A stretch of DNA of 35,133 nucleotides from Lachnospira sp. UBA4285 (GCA_002394965.1 DGVL01000095.1:1-35133); one strand, 5' to 3'; positions 1-9,396 are shown, counted from the stretch's first letter. Numbers and translations are program-made. Notes: a model not told the origin generated them from the letters alone.

Positions 1-56
1 GACGCCACCACGAAGGGATTGATCATCCCCATTTTTTTTACATACAGGTCTGCCAT
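1..56 (-). CDS. N-terminal fragment of an unidentified enzyme (possible dihydroorotate/dihydropyrimidine dehydrogenase-like)
   Basis: An ATG at 54-56 on the minus strand is preceded by a strong GAGGAGG ribosome binding site that overlaps the end of the upstream YiaK-like gene, leaving only 11 bases between the two. The 18 visible codons read MADLYVKKMGMINPFVVA and run off the left edge. The string INPFVVA resembles the N-terminal NPFxxAS segment of class-1 dihydroorotate/dihydropyrimidine dehydrogenase-type flavoproteins, but 18 residues are too few for an assignment. Its place at the end of the utilisation operon suggests a catabolic enzyme; that is inference only. Confidence 0.55.
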   Translation of the reverse strand, partial: MADLYVKKMGMINPFVVA

Positions 57-67
57 GAATATCCTCC

Positions 68-1066
68 TCACATTGCGAGCACCTGGTTCCAGATACCCTC
101 ATCCACTGGAATTCCCAGTTTCCGGTTTTCCTCGCGCACCTGCTTCATATGCTCTCCCGGGAAGTGCACCGGAACGCCATCCTGAACCGGTTCAGACGTC
201 TTCATATATTCGAGTGCATCCGCTATCTTCTTTTGTATCGCATCCTTGTCGGAAAAATGGTCAAGATCCACGCAGATGAACATCTGTGACAGTGCCGTTT
301 CCGCCGGCATAGACCCGACGATCTGTGATGTGGCACCGCCGGAGAGAGACGCTGCGATCAAATCCAGGGCAAGAGAAAGGCCGGACCCCTTCCAGTATCC
401 GATCGGAAGGCACTGATGAGTCTCCAGAATCTCCGCCGCATCTTTCGTCGGCTTCTGTTCTTTATTAAAGCCGCCGTCGACCGGGAGCATCTTCCCGGCC
501 CGCTTATAGCTTTCCAGCTTCCCGTAGGAGAACATCGACATGGCAACGTCCACGAGGACCGGCGTGTCGCCGTGCGGGATCGCCAGAACCACCGGATTGT
601 TCCCCAGCCGCGCCTGTCTGCCGCCCCACGGCGGCATATTCGGCACCGTGTTGGTCCAGAACACACCAATACAGTTTTCTGCGACCGCCATAAGCCCGTA
701 ATTACCCGGCCGCATCCAGTGATTCGTATTCGCCAGAGCGACCGTTCCGATCGCGTACTGCTTCGCCAGGCGGATCGCTTCCTTCGTGCACTGATATGCG
801 TTCAGATTGCCGGGGCCGCGGTTTCCGTTCCAGCGTTCGAATGCTCCGAACGATTCACTTATTGTCGCCTCATGGTCCAGAATGACCGATCCGTTGTCCA
901 CACTCCGTATGAATTTCGGGAACCGGTTCAGGCCATGGGTATATACTCCGTCCAGGCTTGCATCTGCAAAGAGTTTTGCGCTGATCGCAGCCTTTTTCTC
1001 CGGCAGGCCTCTTTTTTTGAGTACCCGCAGGAATTCAGAATACATAGTTTCATATGGCACTCGCAT
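68..1066 (-). CDS. YiaK-like 2,3-diketo-L-gulonate reductase (malate/L-lactate dehydrogenase superfamily)
   Basis: Predicted 332-residue NAD(P)H-dependent cytoplasmic oxidoreductase of the LDH2/MDH2 family. It matches YiaK (DlgD), which reduces 2,3-diketo-L-gulonate to 3-keto-L-gulonate, over its whole length. Visible landmarks are the catalytic-histidine segment YTHGLNRFPKFI with His44, the segment NHWMRPGNYG near residue 115, MPPWGG, the conserved DVAMSMFSYGKLE, LPVDGGF and GYWKGSGLSLALD. The usual YiaK length is about 332 residues. The start at 1066 is chosen because GAGGAGG sits 7 bases upstream; the frame stays open to 1108 but has no ribosome binding site there. It lies 13 bases after the LplC-like permease and is part of the same operon. 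Family members act on several 2-keto acids, so the exact substrate is uncertain; a diketo-uronate fits the neighbouring lyase. Confidence 0.88.
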   Translation of the reverse strand: MRVPYETMYSEFLRVLKKRGLPEKKAAISAKLFADASLDGVYTHGLNRFPKFIRSVDNGSVILDHEATISESFGAFERWNGNRGPGNLNAYQCTKEAIRLAKQYAIGTVALANTNHWMRPGNYGLMAVAENCIGVFWTNTVPNMPPWGGRQARLGNNPVVLAIPHGDTPVLVDVAMSMFSYGKLESYKRAGKMLPVDGGFNKEQKPTKDAAEILETHQCLPIGYWKGSGLSLALDLIAASLSGGATSQIVGSMPAETALSQMFICVDLDHFSDKDAIQKKIADALEYMKTSEPVQDGVPVHFPGEHMKQVREENRKLGIPVDEGIWNQVLAM

Positions 1067-1079
1067 CCACTGCACCTCC

Positions 1080-2009
1080 TCAGCCTTTGACCGCGCCGAC
1101 CATGACACCTTTTACAAAGTACTTCTGAATAAATGGATACACCGCCAGGATCGGGACTGTCGCTACCACGATCGTCGCATACTGAATCGTTTCGGAGATC
1201 AGATACGCGTCTGTATCCGAACCGGCGGTCATGCTGGATGTGTCATTCTGAATCAGAACTTCGCGCAGAACCAGCTGCAGAGGCTCTTTTGCCTTGTCAT
1301 GGATAAACAGCATGGCATTAAACCACGCGTTCCAGTTATACACCGCATAAAAGAGGACCAGAACAGCGACCGTCGCCTTGACAAGCGGCACCATGATCTT
1401 CCACAGGACGGTCCAGTCATTCGCGCCGTCGAGCTTGGCTGACTCCACCAGTTCAGCAGGAACCCCCGCCATGGCTGTGCGCATAATGATCAGATTATAG
1501 GTATCGACAGCCGTTGGTATGATCAGGGACAACAGGCTCCCGTTTAGTCCGATCCCCTTGACGACCAGGAAGAACGGAATCATACCGCCGTTGAAATACA
1601 TGCTGAATACGATGAGGACTGTAATCAGATGATTCCACATCACATTCTTACGGGACAGGACATACCCGGCGATTGCCGTCAGACAGATACTCAGAGTTGT
1701 TCCGAGCACAACAACGAAGATGGTCACAGCATATCCCGTCAGAATATTCCGGTTCCGGAATACTGCTTTGTAGGACTCCAGGGAGAAGCCCTCCGGCCAG
1801 AGAAGCAGGCCTTCGTGTGCGGCGTACAGGGCAGGCTTGGAAAAGGAAGCCCAGAGCACATGCAGCAGGGGAACCAGAACGATCAGCATCAGGATCAGAA
1901 TTATGATCACATCCGCGACATCAAAGATGCGGCTTCCGAGGCTCTCCCGGATTCCACTTCTTCTCCGGGTGTTTCGGGGTGCTCTTGCACCCGCTGTACC
2001 ATTTGCCAT
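1080..2009 (-). CDS. ABC sugar transporter permease, LplC/YtcP-like
   Basis: Predicted 309-residue inner-membrane permease of the CUT1 (MalG-like) branch. The basic N-terminus is followed by about six hydrophobic helices starting with a segment near residues 30-52. The EAA-loop signature that contacts the ATPase is visible as ELVESAKLDGANDWTVLWKI around residues 185-205, and the C-terminus ends in the typical YPFIQKYFVKGVMVGAVKG. The start is supported by AGAGGTGA upstream of the ATG. It follows the LplB-like gene by 15 bases, so the two form the transmembrane heterodimer. No ATPase gene is present; CUT1 importers of this type commonly use a shared MsmX-like ATPase encoded elsewhere. The likely cargo is an oligosaccharide bound by the lipoprotein encoded at 9467-11146. 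Confidence 0.92.
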   Translation of the reverse strand: MANGTAGARAPRNTRRRSGIRESLGSRIFDVADVIIILILMLIVLVPLLHVLWASFSKPALYAAHEGLLLWPEGFSLESYKAVFRNRNILTGYAVTIFVVVLGTTLSICLTAIAGYVLSRKNVMWNHLITVLIVFSMYFNGGMIPFFLVVKGIGLNGSLLSLIIPTAVDTYNLIIMRTAMAGVPAELVESAKLDGANDWTVLWKIMVPLVKATVAVLVLFYAVYNWNAWFNAMLFIHDKAKEPLQLVLREVLIQNDTSSMTAGSDTDAYLISETIQYATIVVATVPILAVYPFIQKYFVKGVMVGAVKG

Positions 2010-2024
2010 ACATTCACCTCTTTC

Positions 2025-2987
2025 TTACCACAGTCCGGAGCCATTCAGCTTGTTTGAAATCTTGTTGGTGAGCAGAACCAGCCCGAAACTCACGAGGCAG
2101 TTGAACAGACCGACAGCCGTTGAATAACTGTACTGGGCCTGCACGATGCCCTGGCGGTACACATATGTATTGATGACATCCGCCACATTGAGCGTTGCAT
2201 CATTATACAGAAGCATGACTCTCTCATATCCGACATTGAAGATCTTGCCCATCTTCAGAATGAACATGATGATGATGGTAGGAGCAATGCCCGGCAGCGT
2301 CACATGAATTGTCTGCTGCCATCTCCCGGCTCCGTCCACCCGCGCTGCTTCGTAGAGCTGCTGGTCGATCCCGGTCAGGGCGGACAGATAGATGATCGAG
2401 TTCCATCCCAGCGTCTGCCACAATTCCGTCAGCACATAGATCGGCAGGAAATAGGCCGGATTGTTGAGCATCGCCTTTTCCTCGACACCAAATAAAGTGT
2501 GAAGAATCTGCGTTATAGCACCATTGGAGCCGGTCAGCACGATAACCATACTGCACACAACGACCGTGGAGATGAAATGCGGAATATAGGTCACCGTCTG
2601 TGCCATCTTGGAGAATTTGGCGCTCCTGAGCTCATTGAGCAGCAGAGCCAGGATTATCGGACACGGAAACGTCAGCAGTGAACAGAGGCTGATTTTAATC
2701 GTATTCCGCAGAAGGCGGAGGAAATAGTAATTGGTGAAAAAGTTAATGAAATGCTTGAGGCCGACGAACCGGCTCCCGAGGATTCCTCTCGCCGGCTTAT
2801 AGTCCAGGAACGCGATGGACAGCCCGAACATAGGTCCGAACTTGAAAATCGCATAATAGATCAGGATCGGCAGAATCATCAGATACAGCATCCAGTTCTT
2901 GTGCCAGTCCTTTGCACATCTCTGCCGGAAGGTGAGCTTTTGCGCCGTCCCCCCTCCTGAGCCTGTTTTCACGCGTTTTTCTTTCAT
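2025..2987 (-). CDS. ABC sugar transporter permease, LplB/YteP-like
   Basis: Predicted 320-residue permease, partner of the LplC-like protein. Around residue 33 it has the typical WMLYLMILPILIYYAIFKFGPMFGL opening helix (in part), then FLDYKP, the EAA loop LYEAARVDGAGRWQQTIHVT near residue 211-230 and the family C-terminus ending NKLNGSGLW. The start ATG at 2987 has AGAGGAAATT directly upstream. The gene begins 46 bases after the AraC-type regulator gene, which suggests co-transcription from the regulator's internal promoter as well as from the distal operon promoter. Exact sugar specificity cannot be read from the permease. Confidence 0.92.
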   Translation of the reverse strand: MKEKRVKTGSGGGTAQKLTFRQRCAKDWHKNWMLYLMILPILIYYAIFKFGPMFGLSIAFLDYKPARGILGSRFVGLKHFINFFTNYYFLRLLRNTIKISLCSLLTFPCPIILALLLNELRSAKFSKMAQTVTYIPHFISTVVVCSMVIVLTGSNGAITQILHTLFGVEEKAMLNNPAYFLPIYVLTELWQTLGWNSIIYLSALTGIDQQLYEAARVDGAGRWQQTIHVTLPGIAPTIIIMFILKMGKIFNVGYERVMLLYNDATLNVADVINTYVYRQGIVQAQYSYSTAVGLFNCLVSFGLVLLTNKISNKLNGSGLW

Positions 2988-3033
2988 AATTTCCTCTCTT
3001 TCCGGTCTTCACGCGGACCAGATGTCTCTTTTA

Positions 3034-5382
3034 TTATGTTTCTGCGTCACGCTCGTTCTCATCCCGATGCAGATTCCGGTACTGGGACGGCGTGACCCCC
3101 TCATACTGCTTAAAGACCCGAAGGAATGTTCTCTTGCTGGCAAAGCCGCAGGTGACACTCACTTCTTCAACCGTCTTTCCTTTCAGCAATTCTTCCTTGG
3201 CTTTTGATAGTCTTAGCGTCGTGATGTAGTGAGATGGCGTATCGCCTTCTGTCTGTTTGAAATACCGGGATAAAACCGCCGGCGTCATTAAGAACTGCTC
3301 CGCCACCATGGCCGCATTCATCTCCGGATTCATATAATTTTCCCCGATCCATCCGGTGATCGCCTGACTGAGTCCGGCTTTGCCCGCATGCCTGTCCTGC
3401 TCGGCCATTTCTGCAATTTTCTGACAGACAACCCGCGCCGCATCCTGCAGCATCTCACTGACAGATTCCCTGTCGGATCCGCCTGCATGGATCGCCTTCA
3501 TCAGTGCATCGCACCGGTCTGTGACAAGCGGATCTCCTGTCACCCTTTTCCCCGCCCGCACGATGTCGGCGGCGATCCTGGAAACCAGATACGAAAATGC
3601 CTCCGCCGGAAGCTGCTCGGATGCATTGCGCGCCAGGATCTGCTGAATCTGATCCTGTGCCCCCGCATCATCGCCGTGCTGAATACAGTACATCAGCCGG
3701 TTTTCCATCTCCACCGGATACTGTGGAAGGTGATCTTCCGGAATCCGGTTCAAATCCCTGTAACATATGACATTTCCCTCACCAGCCTTGCGGTGCGCAA
3801 ACACCGCCTCCGTCTCGCCGAAAGCCTGATGTATGCCGTCAATGCCATGATGTTGATTGCTGATCGCACTCTCGTATCCGATATGAAACTGATCCGTGAC
3901 GAATGTCTTCGTTTTCCTCTCCGCCTTGAAAATCTTGCCAGTCAGATCTTTCTTTTCAGCAGGCGCTGTTCTTTCCCATACTGCGTATATGATCTCTTCA
4001 CTCCCTTCCTCCAGGCACACGCAGGAAAGCCCCAGATCCGTCAGATTTTCCTCCGTCACATTCTTCAGGATAAAATCCTTCAACTCTGCCCGAACCGATG
4101 CCATCTCATCCTTTTCGATCCGGTAACGGAGTATCCCGCACGGCTGGTCATCCGCTATTGTCACGCCTACTTCGCGGAATGTATCGCGGTCGAACTGGCG
4201 GGTCACGTCACGCTGATGCAGGATCTGGTTGTACACGCCCCGGCGGATGGAGATTCTCTGATGCTGCAGCAGATCATTATTTTCAAGATTCTTCCCGACA
4301 AGCTGCCGGATGTGGCTGTCAATGTACTCATACGCATCTGGCGGAAGAGAATCCGCAACTGCATCGCCCTTCCGGTCACTTCCGGCAAAAGCCCCGATCG
4401 TTCTGGATATCTCTCTGTACCGTTTCCGATATTCTGCAAAGAGAACAACGGTGAAAAGCACTACATAGACTATGATGAGAAGCAGTACCAGTCGGACAGC
4501 AAATCGGATCTGCTGCAGATAATTGACATTCTGTGTCAGCACGCAGAAATCCCAGTTCTCATAGTCGGATGAAATCGAAGTCACGACTTTTCCGGCGGCA
4601 GTGAAGCGGCTTTTCCGATTCTCCTGTGCGCTGCCAAGCAAAGCAGACAATATGGCGGCCTTTCCGTCTTCGGTCAGGTCTGTATTGCCGACCATCACCT
4701 TATTGTTGCGGTCCGCAATACAAAAATCGCTTTCCTGCAGCCATTCTGACGCCTTCACAAGCTGATCCAGATCAAAGATCATGATTGCATTGCATCCGGT
4801 AAGGTTTTTCCGCATCACATTGATCGGCCTTACAAAAATCAGATGTCCGCTCGGATGGCTGTCATCTCCCGGAACGGCGAAGATTCTTGTCGTCTGATAC
4901 GTTCCGCTTGCTGCCTCCTGGAATATATCCTGCGGTATACCGGTATCTGCCACCTCATGCTCATAAAAATTTCCGGCATCTCCGTAATATCTGTCCGATA
5001 CCAGCAGACCACTTCCCGGGAAATACAGGTAGATAGGGCTCCCGGTCTGACCCTCCATGCGATTGACAGAACCGGTGAGCTGATATAAGTCCCATCTTGG
5101 TCCTCTGACAGCGGCGTTTTCTCCCGCCGTCTTAAGAACAAAGCTGTCATTGCCGGCTTCCGCCGTGAACTGCCGCAATTGAGACAGAAGATTGTCAATC
5201 CGGATCCGGGTGATATCCAGCTGAATATTTCCGGTATACTCCAGATTTTCACGCAGATTCCTGACCATATGGCCGGTGCTGACAAGCAGAGTCATCATGG
5301 CTGCCAGGGCCATGATGATATACGGAAGGCTCAGTTTGCGCAGAAGACTGCGGTTGATTTTGCCCTTTCCAGCTTTGAACAT
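3034..5382 (-). CDS. Membrane-bound AraC-family transcriptional regulator (YesN/YtdP-like one-component sensor)
   Basis: Predicted 782-residue regulator that senses an extracellular ligand and binds DNA. A transmembrane helix near residues 18-38 and a second near 293-316 flank an extracellular region of about 250 residues resembling a Cache-type sensor. A cytoplasmic linker follows, and the last about 100 residues carry two helix-turn-helix units (MVAEQFLMTPAVLSRYFKQ and VEEVSVTCGFASKRTFLRVF), the AraC signature. There is no kinase or receiver domain, so it is a fused sensor-regulator. The start at 5382 is preferred because GGGGGGAA lies just upstream; the frame is open to 5406 without a ribosome binding site. 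It is encoded in the middle of the utilisation operon with its own extended -10 promoter and probably activates that operon. The inducer is unknown. Confidence 0.9.
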   Translation of the reverse strand: MFKAGKGKINRSLLRKLSLPYIIMALAAMMTLLVSTGHMVRNLRENLEYTGNIQLDITRIRIDNLLSQLRQFTAEAGNDSFVLKTAGENAAVRGPRWDLYQLTGSVNRMEGQTGSPIYLYFPGSGLLVSDRYYGDAGNFYEHEVADTGIPQDIFQEAASGTYQTTRIFAVPGDDSHPSGHLIFVRPINVMRKNLTGCNAIMIFDLDQLVKASEWLQESDFCIADRNNKVMVGNTDLTEDGKAAILSALLGSAQENRKSRFTAAGKVVTSISSDYENWDFCVLTQNVNYLQQIRFAVRLVLLLIIVYVVLFTVVLFAEYRKRYREISRTIGAFAGSDRKGDAVADSLPPDAYEYIDSHIRQLVGKNLENNDLLQHQRISIRRGVYNQILHQRDVTRQFDRDTFREVGVTIADDQPCGILRYRIEKDEMASVRAELKDFILKNVTEENLTDLGLSCVCLEEGSEEIIYAVWERTAPAEKKDLTGKIFKAERKTKTFVTDQFHIGYESAISNQHHGIDGIHQAFGETEAVFAHRKAGEGNVICYRDLNRIPEDHLPQYPVEMENRLMYCIQHGDDAGAQDQIQQILARNASEQLPAEAFSYLVSRIAADIVRAGKRVTGDPLVTDRCDALMKAIHAGGSDRESVSEMLQDAARVVCQKIAEMAEQDRHAGKAGLSQAITGWIGENYMNPEMNAAMVAEQFLMTPAVLSRYFKQTEGDTPSHYITTLRLSKAKEELLKGKTVEEVSVTCGFASKRTFLRVFKQYEGVTPSQYRNLHRDENERDAET

Positions 5383-5423
5383 TTTGTATTCCCCCCGGAA
5401 CAACACGATAAGATATAAACTAT

Positions 5424-5432
5424 ATTATACCA
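5424..5432 (-). promoter_or_regulatory. Extended -10 promoter for the AraC-type regulator
   Basis: On the minus strand the 71-base gap upstream of the regulator gene contains TGGTATAAT, a consensus -10 hexamer with the TGn extension. No good -35 box is found 17 bases further upstream, as is common with extended -10 promoters. A short palindrome, CAGG-G-CCTG on the plus strand at about 5436-5444, sits just upstream and could be a binding site. The promoter would allow expression of regulator and permeases independent of the distal operon promoter. Confidence 0.5.
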
Positions 5433-5453
5433 TTCCAGGGCCTGTCCCATGCT

Positions 5454-6575
5454 CTATATCGTGAGCGGGTGCTTGCAGTGTTCCTGCAGCTTCTCCATAA
5501 AAAGTTCATCATCCACAGGAACATTCGTCCAGTCCCCGCCCGTCCAGGATGACAGGTGGATCGCGTTGGATATTTCCAGCCCGTTGAGACCTTCTGCCCC
5601 GGGGGCTATCGGTTTTGCCCCGTCAAGAATGCAGTCAGCAAAATTACTCAGAATACCGGCATGAGATGTATACTTCCCCTTGACAGGTACTTCACAGTTC
5701 CAGACTTCCGGCTTGCCGAGCCCCTTCTTCCAGGTCCGGTTGAATTCAGGCTCCGGAATCCGCAGCCGTTTGAAGACAATGGAATTGTTTTCGACCACGA
5801 TCTGCCCCCTCTCGCCGTCAATCTCGAGCCGGTTGGTTCCCGGTGCATCGCCGACCGTGGTGATATAGGCTCCTGTTGCACCATTCGGATACTCCACAAC
5901 CGCATACAGATCATCCTCGACTTCGATCTTCCGGTGCTTTCCGTAGTAGACCTGCGACCGGACACGGCAGGGCATGCCGCAGATCCACTGCCACAGATCC
6001 AGATTGTGCGGATTCTGATTCAGCAGGACGCCGCCGCCTTCGCCGTCCCATGTCGCTCTCCAGCCTCCCTGATCATAGTAGCTCTGGGAGCGGTACCAGT
6101 CCGTGATGATCCAGATAACTCTTTTCATCTCCCCCAGTTCACCGCTCTGAAGCAGATCCTTTACTTTCTGATAAAGCGGATTGGTGCGCTGATTAAAATC
6201 CATGCAGAATACAACATCCGGATGCGCAGCTGCCGTCTCGTTCATCCGCTTCACCTGCCTGGTGTACACACCGGCAGGCTTTTCCACCAGGACGTGCACG
6301 CCGGCGCGGATCGCCTCCTCTGCCAGCGACGGGTGCAGATAGTGCGGAACAGCGATAACCACGCCGTCCACCTCGCCGCTGTGGATCAGCGCCTGCGCCG
6401 AATCAAAGATCTTCACGGATTCTCCGAGCATGTCTCTGGCGGCTTTCCTTCTCTCTGGGTCTGTATCTGCCACAGCGGTAATCGTAAGTCTGCTGACCTT
6501 CCCGCTGATGATCTCCTTTGCGTGCTGCGCTCCGATATGTCCGAAGCCAATGATGCCAAATCGTACGCTCTTCAT
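5454..6575 (-). CDS. Gfo/Idh/MocA-family NAD(P)-dependent sugar dehydrogenase
   Basis: Predicted 373-residue cytoplasmic oxidoreductase. The N-terminal Rossmann fold has GIIGFGHIG at residues 7-15 and the family EKP motif at 98-100 (VLVEKPAGVY). The C-terminal sheet domain includes GGGVLLNQNPHNLDLW, where the His and Asp of the family HxxD-like active-site motif are visible. Members oxidise or reduce hydroxyl groups of sugars, inositols or glycosides; the substrate here is not identifiable. AAGGAG precedes the ATG, and the start codon overlaps the stop of the isomerase gene by four bases (ATGA), which indicates translational coupling. It is one of two paralogous-family dehydrogenases in the operon, so a two-step oxidation/reduction around the isomerase is possible. 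Confidence 0.9.
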   Translation of the reverse strand: MKSVRFGIIGFGHIGAQHAKEIISGKVSRLTITAVADTDPERRKAARDMLGESVKIFDSAQALIHSGEVDGVVIAVPHYLHPSLAEEAIRAGVHVLVEKPAGVYTRQVKRMNETAAAHPDVVFCMDFNQRTNPLYQKVKDLLQSGELGEMKRVIWIITDWYRSQSYYDQGGWRATWDGEGGGVLLNQNPHNLDLWQWICGMPCRVRSQVYYGKHRKIEVEDDLYAVVEYPNGATGAYITTVGDAPGTNRLEIDGERGQIVVENNSIVFKRLRIPEPEFNRTWKKGLGKPEVWNCEVPVKGKYTSHAGILSNFADCILDGAKPIAPGAEGLNGLEISNAIHLSSWTGGDWTNVPVDDELFMEKLQEHCKHPLTI

Positions 6576-7357
6576 GCCTGCTCCTTTCCTGCTTCGCGTT
6601 CCAGTTTCTTAAGCAGTTTCAGTGCCTTCGGCGCATCGGATGCAATATCGTCTGTCTTTCCCTCGATGCTCATGCGGCCTTCGTATCCGGTCTCCTTTAA
6701 CTCGGCGAAGAGTTTTTCATACAGTTCACCGCTTTCATCCAGCGGATATCTCCGTCCGTCTGAGGCGGCGATGTGCACGTGCTTCAGCGGTTTCACGACA
6801 CGGATATAATCCAGGCTGTCGGCATTCTTCATGACATGAAAGTAATCGCAGAGCAGGGAAACATTGTCCATTCCGGCATCCCGGGCAAGAATGGCGCCTT
6901 CTTCGAGCGTGTTGATCAGATTAGTCTCCGCCCTGGAAAGCGGCTCGATGACAATTTCAACACCGTGCTGCGCGGCGATTTTTCCTGTCAGGCGAACTGC
7001 ATGCAGCAGTCTGTCATAGCACATTCCAAAATCTGCGCCATCCGGGCAGGTTCTCGCTTTCCCGCTGCCGAACACCGCAATCTTTCCTCCGAAACCTTCA
7101 ATCATCGAGAATATTTTTTCATCAAGCTGCTGAAGATCCTTGTCGGAAAAGCTCCCATCCACAATATTGATGGTTTTCGGAAAAAGGACATTCCAGCTCT
7201 CCGCCCGCAGATCAAGATCGGAGAGCAGCGCCTGTCCATCCCGTATTTCCTTTTCTGTGAGCTGCATGGTCTTTGACGCATTCAGCTCAATGTAGTCATA
7301 TCCCGTCTCTTTCAGAAGTCTGGCGTTATCCAGACTTGTACAGATTCCGTATCGCAT
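6572..7357 (-). CDS. Sugar phosphate isomerase/epimerase, xylose-isomerase-like TIM barrel
   Basis: Predicted 261-residue TIM-barrel enzyme of the AP-endonuclease-2/xylose-isomerase-like superfamily. The divalent-metal ligands expected for ketose 3-epimerases and relatives can be placed at Glu138 (VIEPLSR), Asp171 and His174 (CDYFHV), His193 or His195 (KHVHIAAS) and Glu232 (MSIEGK). The start has GGGAGA seven bases upstream and lies 14 bases after the lyase gene. It overlaps the next dehydrogenase gene by four bases. The family includes epimerases, isomerases and dehydratases (for example IolE and hydroxypyruvate isomerase), so only a general sugar or keto-acid isomerase role is assigned. Confidence 0.87.
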   Translation of the reverse strand: MRYGICTSLDNARLLKETGYDYIELNASKTMQLTEKEIRDGQALLSDLDLRAESWNVLFPKTINIVDGSFSDKDLQQLDEKIFSMIEGFGGKIAVFGSGKARTCPDGADFGMCYDRLLHAVRLTGKIAAQHGVEIVIEPLSRAETNLINTLEEGAILARDAGMDNVSLLCDYFHVMKNADSLDYIRVVKPLKHVHIAASDGRRYPLDESGELYEKLFAELKETGYEGRMSIEGKTDDIASDAPKALKLLKKLEREAGKEQA

Positions 7358-7371
7358 TATGCATTCTCCCG

Positions 7372-9396
7372 TCAGACCAGCTCGTACCGGTCCTCGTACA
7401 ATTCAAGTGTCTTCCCATCTGGCAGCGCGACAGCTGCCTGTCCGGCTGATATGCCGCGGACATATGCTCCCGACCCGGCAGGCTGCAGAATCGTGACACA
7501 TGTAAGCGGTGCCCGGCCGATATGCTGGAATATCAGCTGCGGGATCGGCTTTTTCCACATATATCCGCCCGAATACCAGCCTCCGATCGGATCCACACTC
7601 CCGCAGAGAATGTCGGATGAAAACCGGCTGTCAGAGGACATGCTCACATCGTACGGATTTCCCGCCTTTGAAATATAGGAGAATCTTCCTTCTCCATGAT
7701 CCGTCAGACTGCCGAAATAAAAATTGTAGTACAGCCGAATGTCATGATCCTTCTGGCAGATTCCCGTGAGCCTGTCCCAGATAATAAATATGTCGCCCGG
7801 GAAGCGGAAAACTCTGCGCCTGTGGAACATCGGATCATCCATATATGCATAGCCGTTGTGGGAGATATCGATCAGCTGAACTTCCGGGTTGTCGGTAAAT
7901 TCATGAAGATATGTACGCACCCCCCGCACTCTGTATATACCAGGCTCCGATCCCATCTCGTGGTCATCGATATACAGCGTGTTGTGAGCCTTCGCCGACA
8001 GAAAGTAGTGCCTCCAGTCCTTCCAGCAGGACGAGTTATATACATAGCGTCCGCTGTCCGTCAGAATATTTTCTCCGCGAATACTGATTTCAACATGTCC
8101 GGTGTCATTATGGGAATGAGTGCTCACCTCCCCGCGTTCAAGCTGAATCCCGTGCACATGAAAGCAGGTATCCTTGTCACTCCATCCTGTTCGCATGATA
8201 TAGATTCCGGCTCCCGGATATGCATAATCGGTTTTCTCCGGTGCTTTTCCTTCCTTTCGGCATGCAGCCATATACAGGAATTCCGGATCTCCGGTCGTTT
8301 CATACATCTTCCGGAAGAATGCTCTGAGCTCGTTGAGATCCAGAGGATCAAATGTCAGATTCATTCCTTCATACAAGGATGTGTCGGTCCTCCGGGTCTT
8401 CAGATCTTCGCAGTCTGCATCGCCGATCATCGGCGTGGTCAGATCCGGTTTCACGATACTCACCAGGAATTGTGCCGCCTTTTTCAATGTCGGCAGCATG
8501 TATGGCGGCACTGTGAACCCGTTGGCCTTCAGAAGGAGATAGCACTGAAAGTAGGCATTGGTTGCGCACAGATGATAGACCGGTGTGCGCTCCATATGGA
8601 TCCCGTCGTTATCCCATGAGTACTTTACTTCCTGCACGACTCTCCGGTAACCGGTGGCAAACCAGTCCGAGCGGATTTCCGGAAAGAGAATGCCGCATTC
8701 CAGGAGGCCTGCGGATTCCATCGTCAGCCAGTTGCTGGAATGGGAATGATTGCTGTATTGTTTCACCAGGAAGTCTCCGTGATCACAGATTCTTGAAAGA
8801 ATCATGTACCACGCATCGGCATCAAGGCGCGGACTGGACCGAAAGATTTCCAATGCCGGAAGCCAGGAAGTGAACATTCTCATCCCCGCTTCAAGCGTTC
8901 TCCAGGAATGCCCGGGAAATGGATAGTTTTTATCAATTTCTCTATAGGTATCTGTCATGAACGGAGTGACCGGGCAGCTCTCTGCCCAGCTCTTCATCTC
9001 CGCCAGGAATTCTTCTGTATACTTTTCGTCACCTGTCTGTGCATACGCTCGTGCAAGTGCCTGCCAGTAGATGTGTCTGTACAGAGACCAGGTCCACTCT
9101 TTATCTCTGGATGTATCCGCCGTCGGATTGAAATCCCAGTCTATGTCCCCCTCAAAATGATGCCCGTAGATTGTGTGGTCCAGCACTTCCTGAGCATCCC
9201 GCAGGATCCCCGGATCCTGCAGCTTCTTTGCCTCTTCGGCTGTAAACAGATACTGCGGCGATTTCCTTGTCCGGAAATGCTCTGCCACAGCTTCCATCGC
9301 CTTGGAATAGTCTCCTGCCGTAAAAGCTTTCCCGGCTTCTTCCATGCCGGGGACCGTAAATATGAGTCTGTTCAGTAATTTCCCGTACGGTTCCAT
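7372..9396 (-). CDS. Heparinase II/III-family polysaccharide/oligosaccharide lyase, cytoplasmic
   Basis: Predicted 674-residue lyase. An alpha-helical toroid domain spans roughly residues 20-370 and contains SNHSHSSNW (213-223) and ERTPVYH (269-275, candidate catalytic Tyr274). A beta-sandwich heparinase II/III domain follows with the family signature HSHNDTGHVEI (His427, His429, Asp431), LTDSGRYVYN (Asp447, Tyr451) and KAHNTL (His471). Such enzymes cleave uronic-acid-containing chains by beta-elimination, leaving an unsaturated uronate. No signal peptide or lipobox is visible, so it should act on imported oligosaccharides. A GGGAG ribosome binding site lies 9 bases before the ATG and directly downstream of a strong stem-loop pair (9413-9451). 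Substrate could be glycosaminoglycan, alginate-like or another uronan; family placement (PL12, 15, 17, 21) is not resolved. Confidence 0.88.
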   Translation of the reverse strand: MEPYGKLLNRLIFTVPGMEEAGKAFTAGDYSKAMEAVAEHFRTRKSPQYLFTAEEAKKLQDPGILRDAQEVLDHTIYGHHFEGDIDWDFNPTADTSRDKEWTWSLYRHIYWQALARAYAQTGDEKYTEEFLAEMKSWAESCPVTPFMTDTYREIDKNYPFPGHSWRTLEAGMRMFTSWLPALEIFRSSPRLDADAWYMILSRICDHGDFLVKQYSNHSHSSNWLTMESAGLLECGILFPEIRSDWFATGYRRVVQEVKYSWDNDGIHMERTPVYHLCATNAYFQCYLLLKANGFTVPPYMLPTLKKAAQFLVSIVKPDLTTPMIGDADCEDLKTRRTDTSLYEGMNLTFDPLDLNELRAFFRKMYETTGDPEFLYMAACRKEGKAPEKTDYAYPGAGIYIMRTGWSDKDTCFHVHGIQLERGEVSTHSHNDTGHVEISIRGENILTDSGRYVYNSSCWKDWRHYFLSAKAHNTLYIDDHEMGSEPGIYRVRGVRTYLHEFTDNPEVQLIDISHNGYAYMDDPMFHRRRVFRFPGDIFIIWDRLTGICQKDHDIRLYYNFYFGSLTDHGEGRFSYISKAGNPYDVSMSSDSRFSSDILCGSVDPIGGWYSGGYMWKKPIPQLIFQHIGRAPLTCVTILQPAGSGAYVRGISAGQAAVALPDGKTLELYEDRYELV

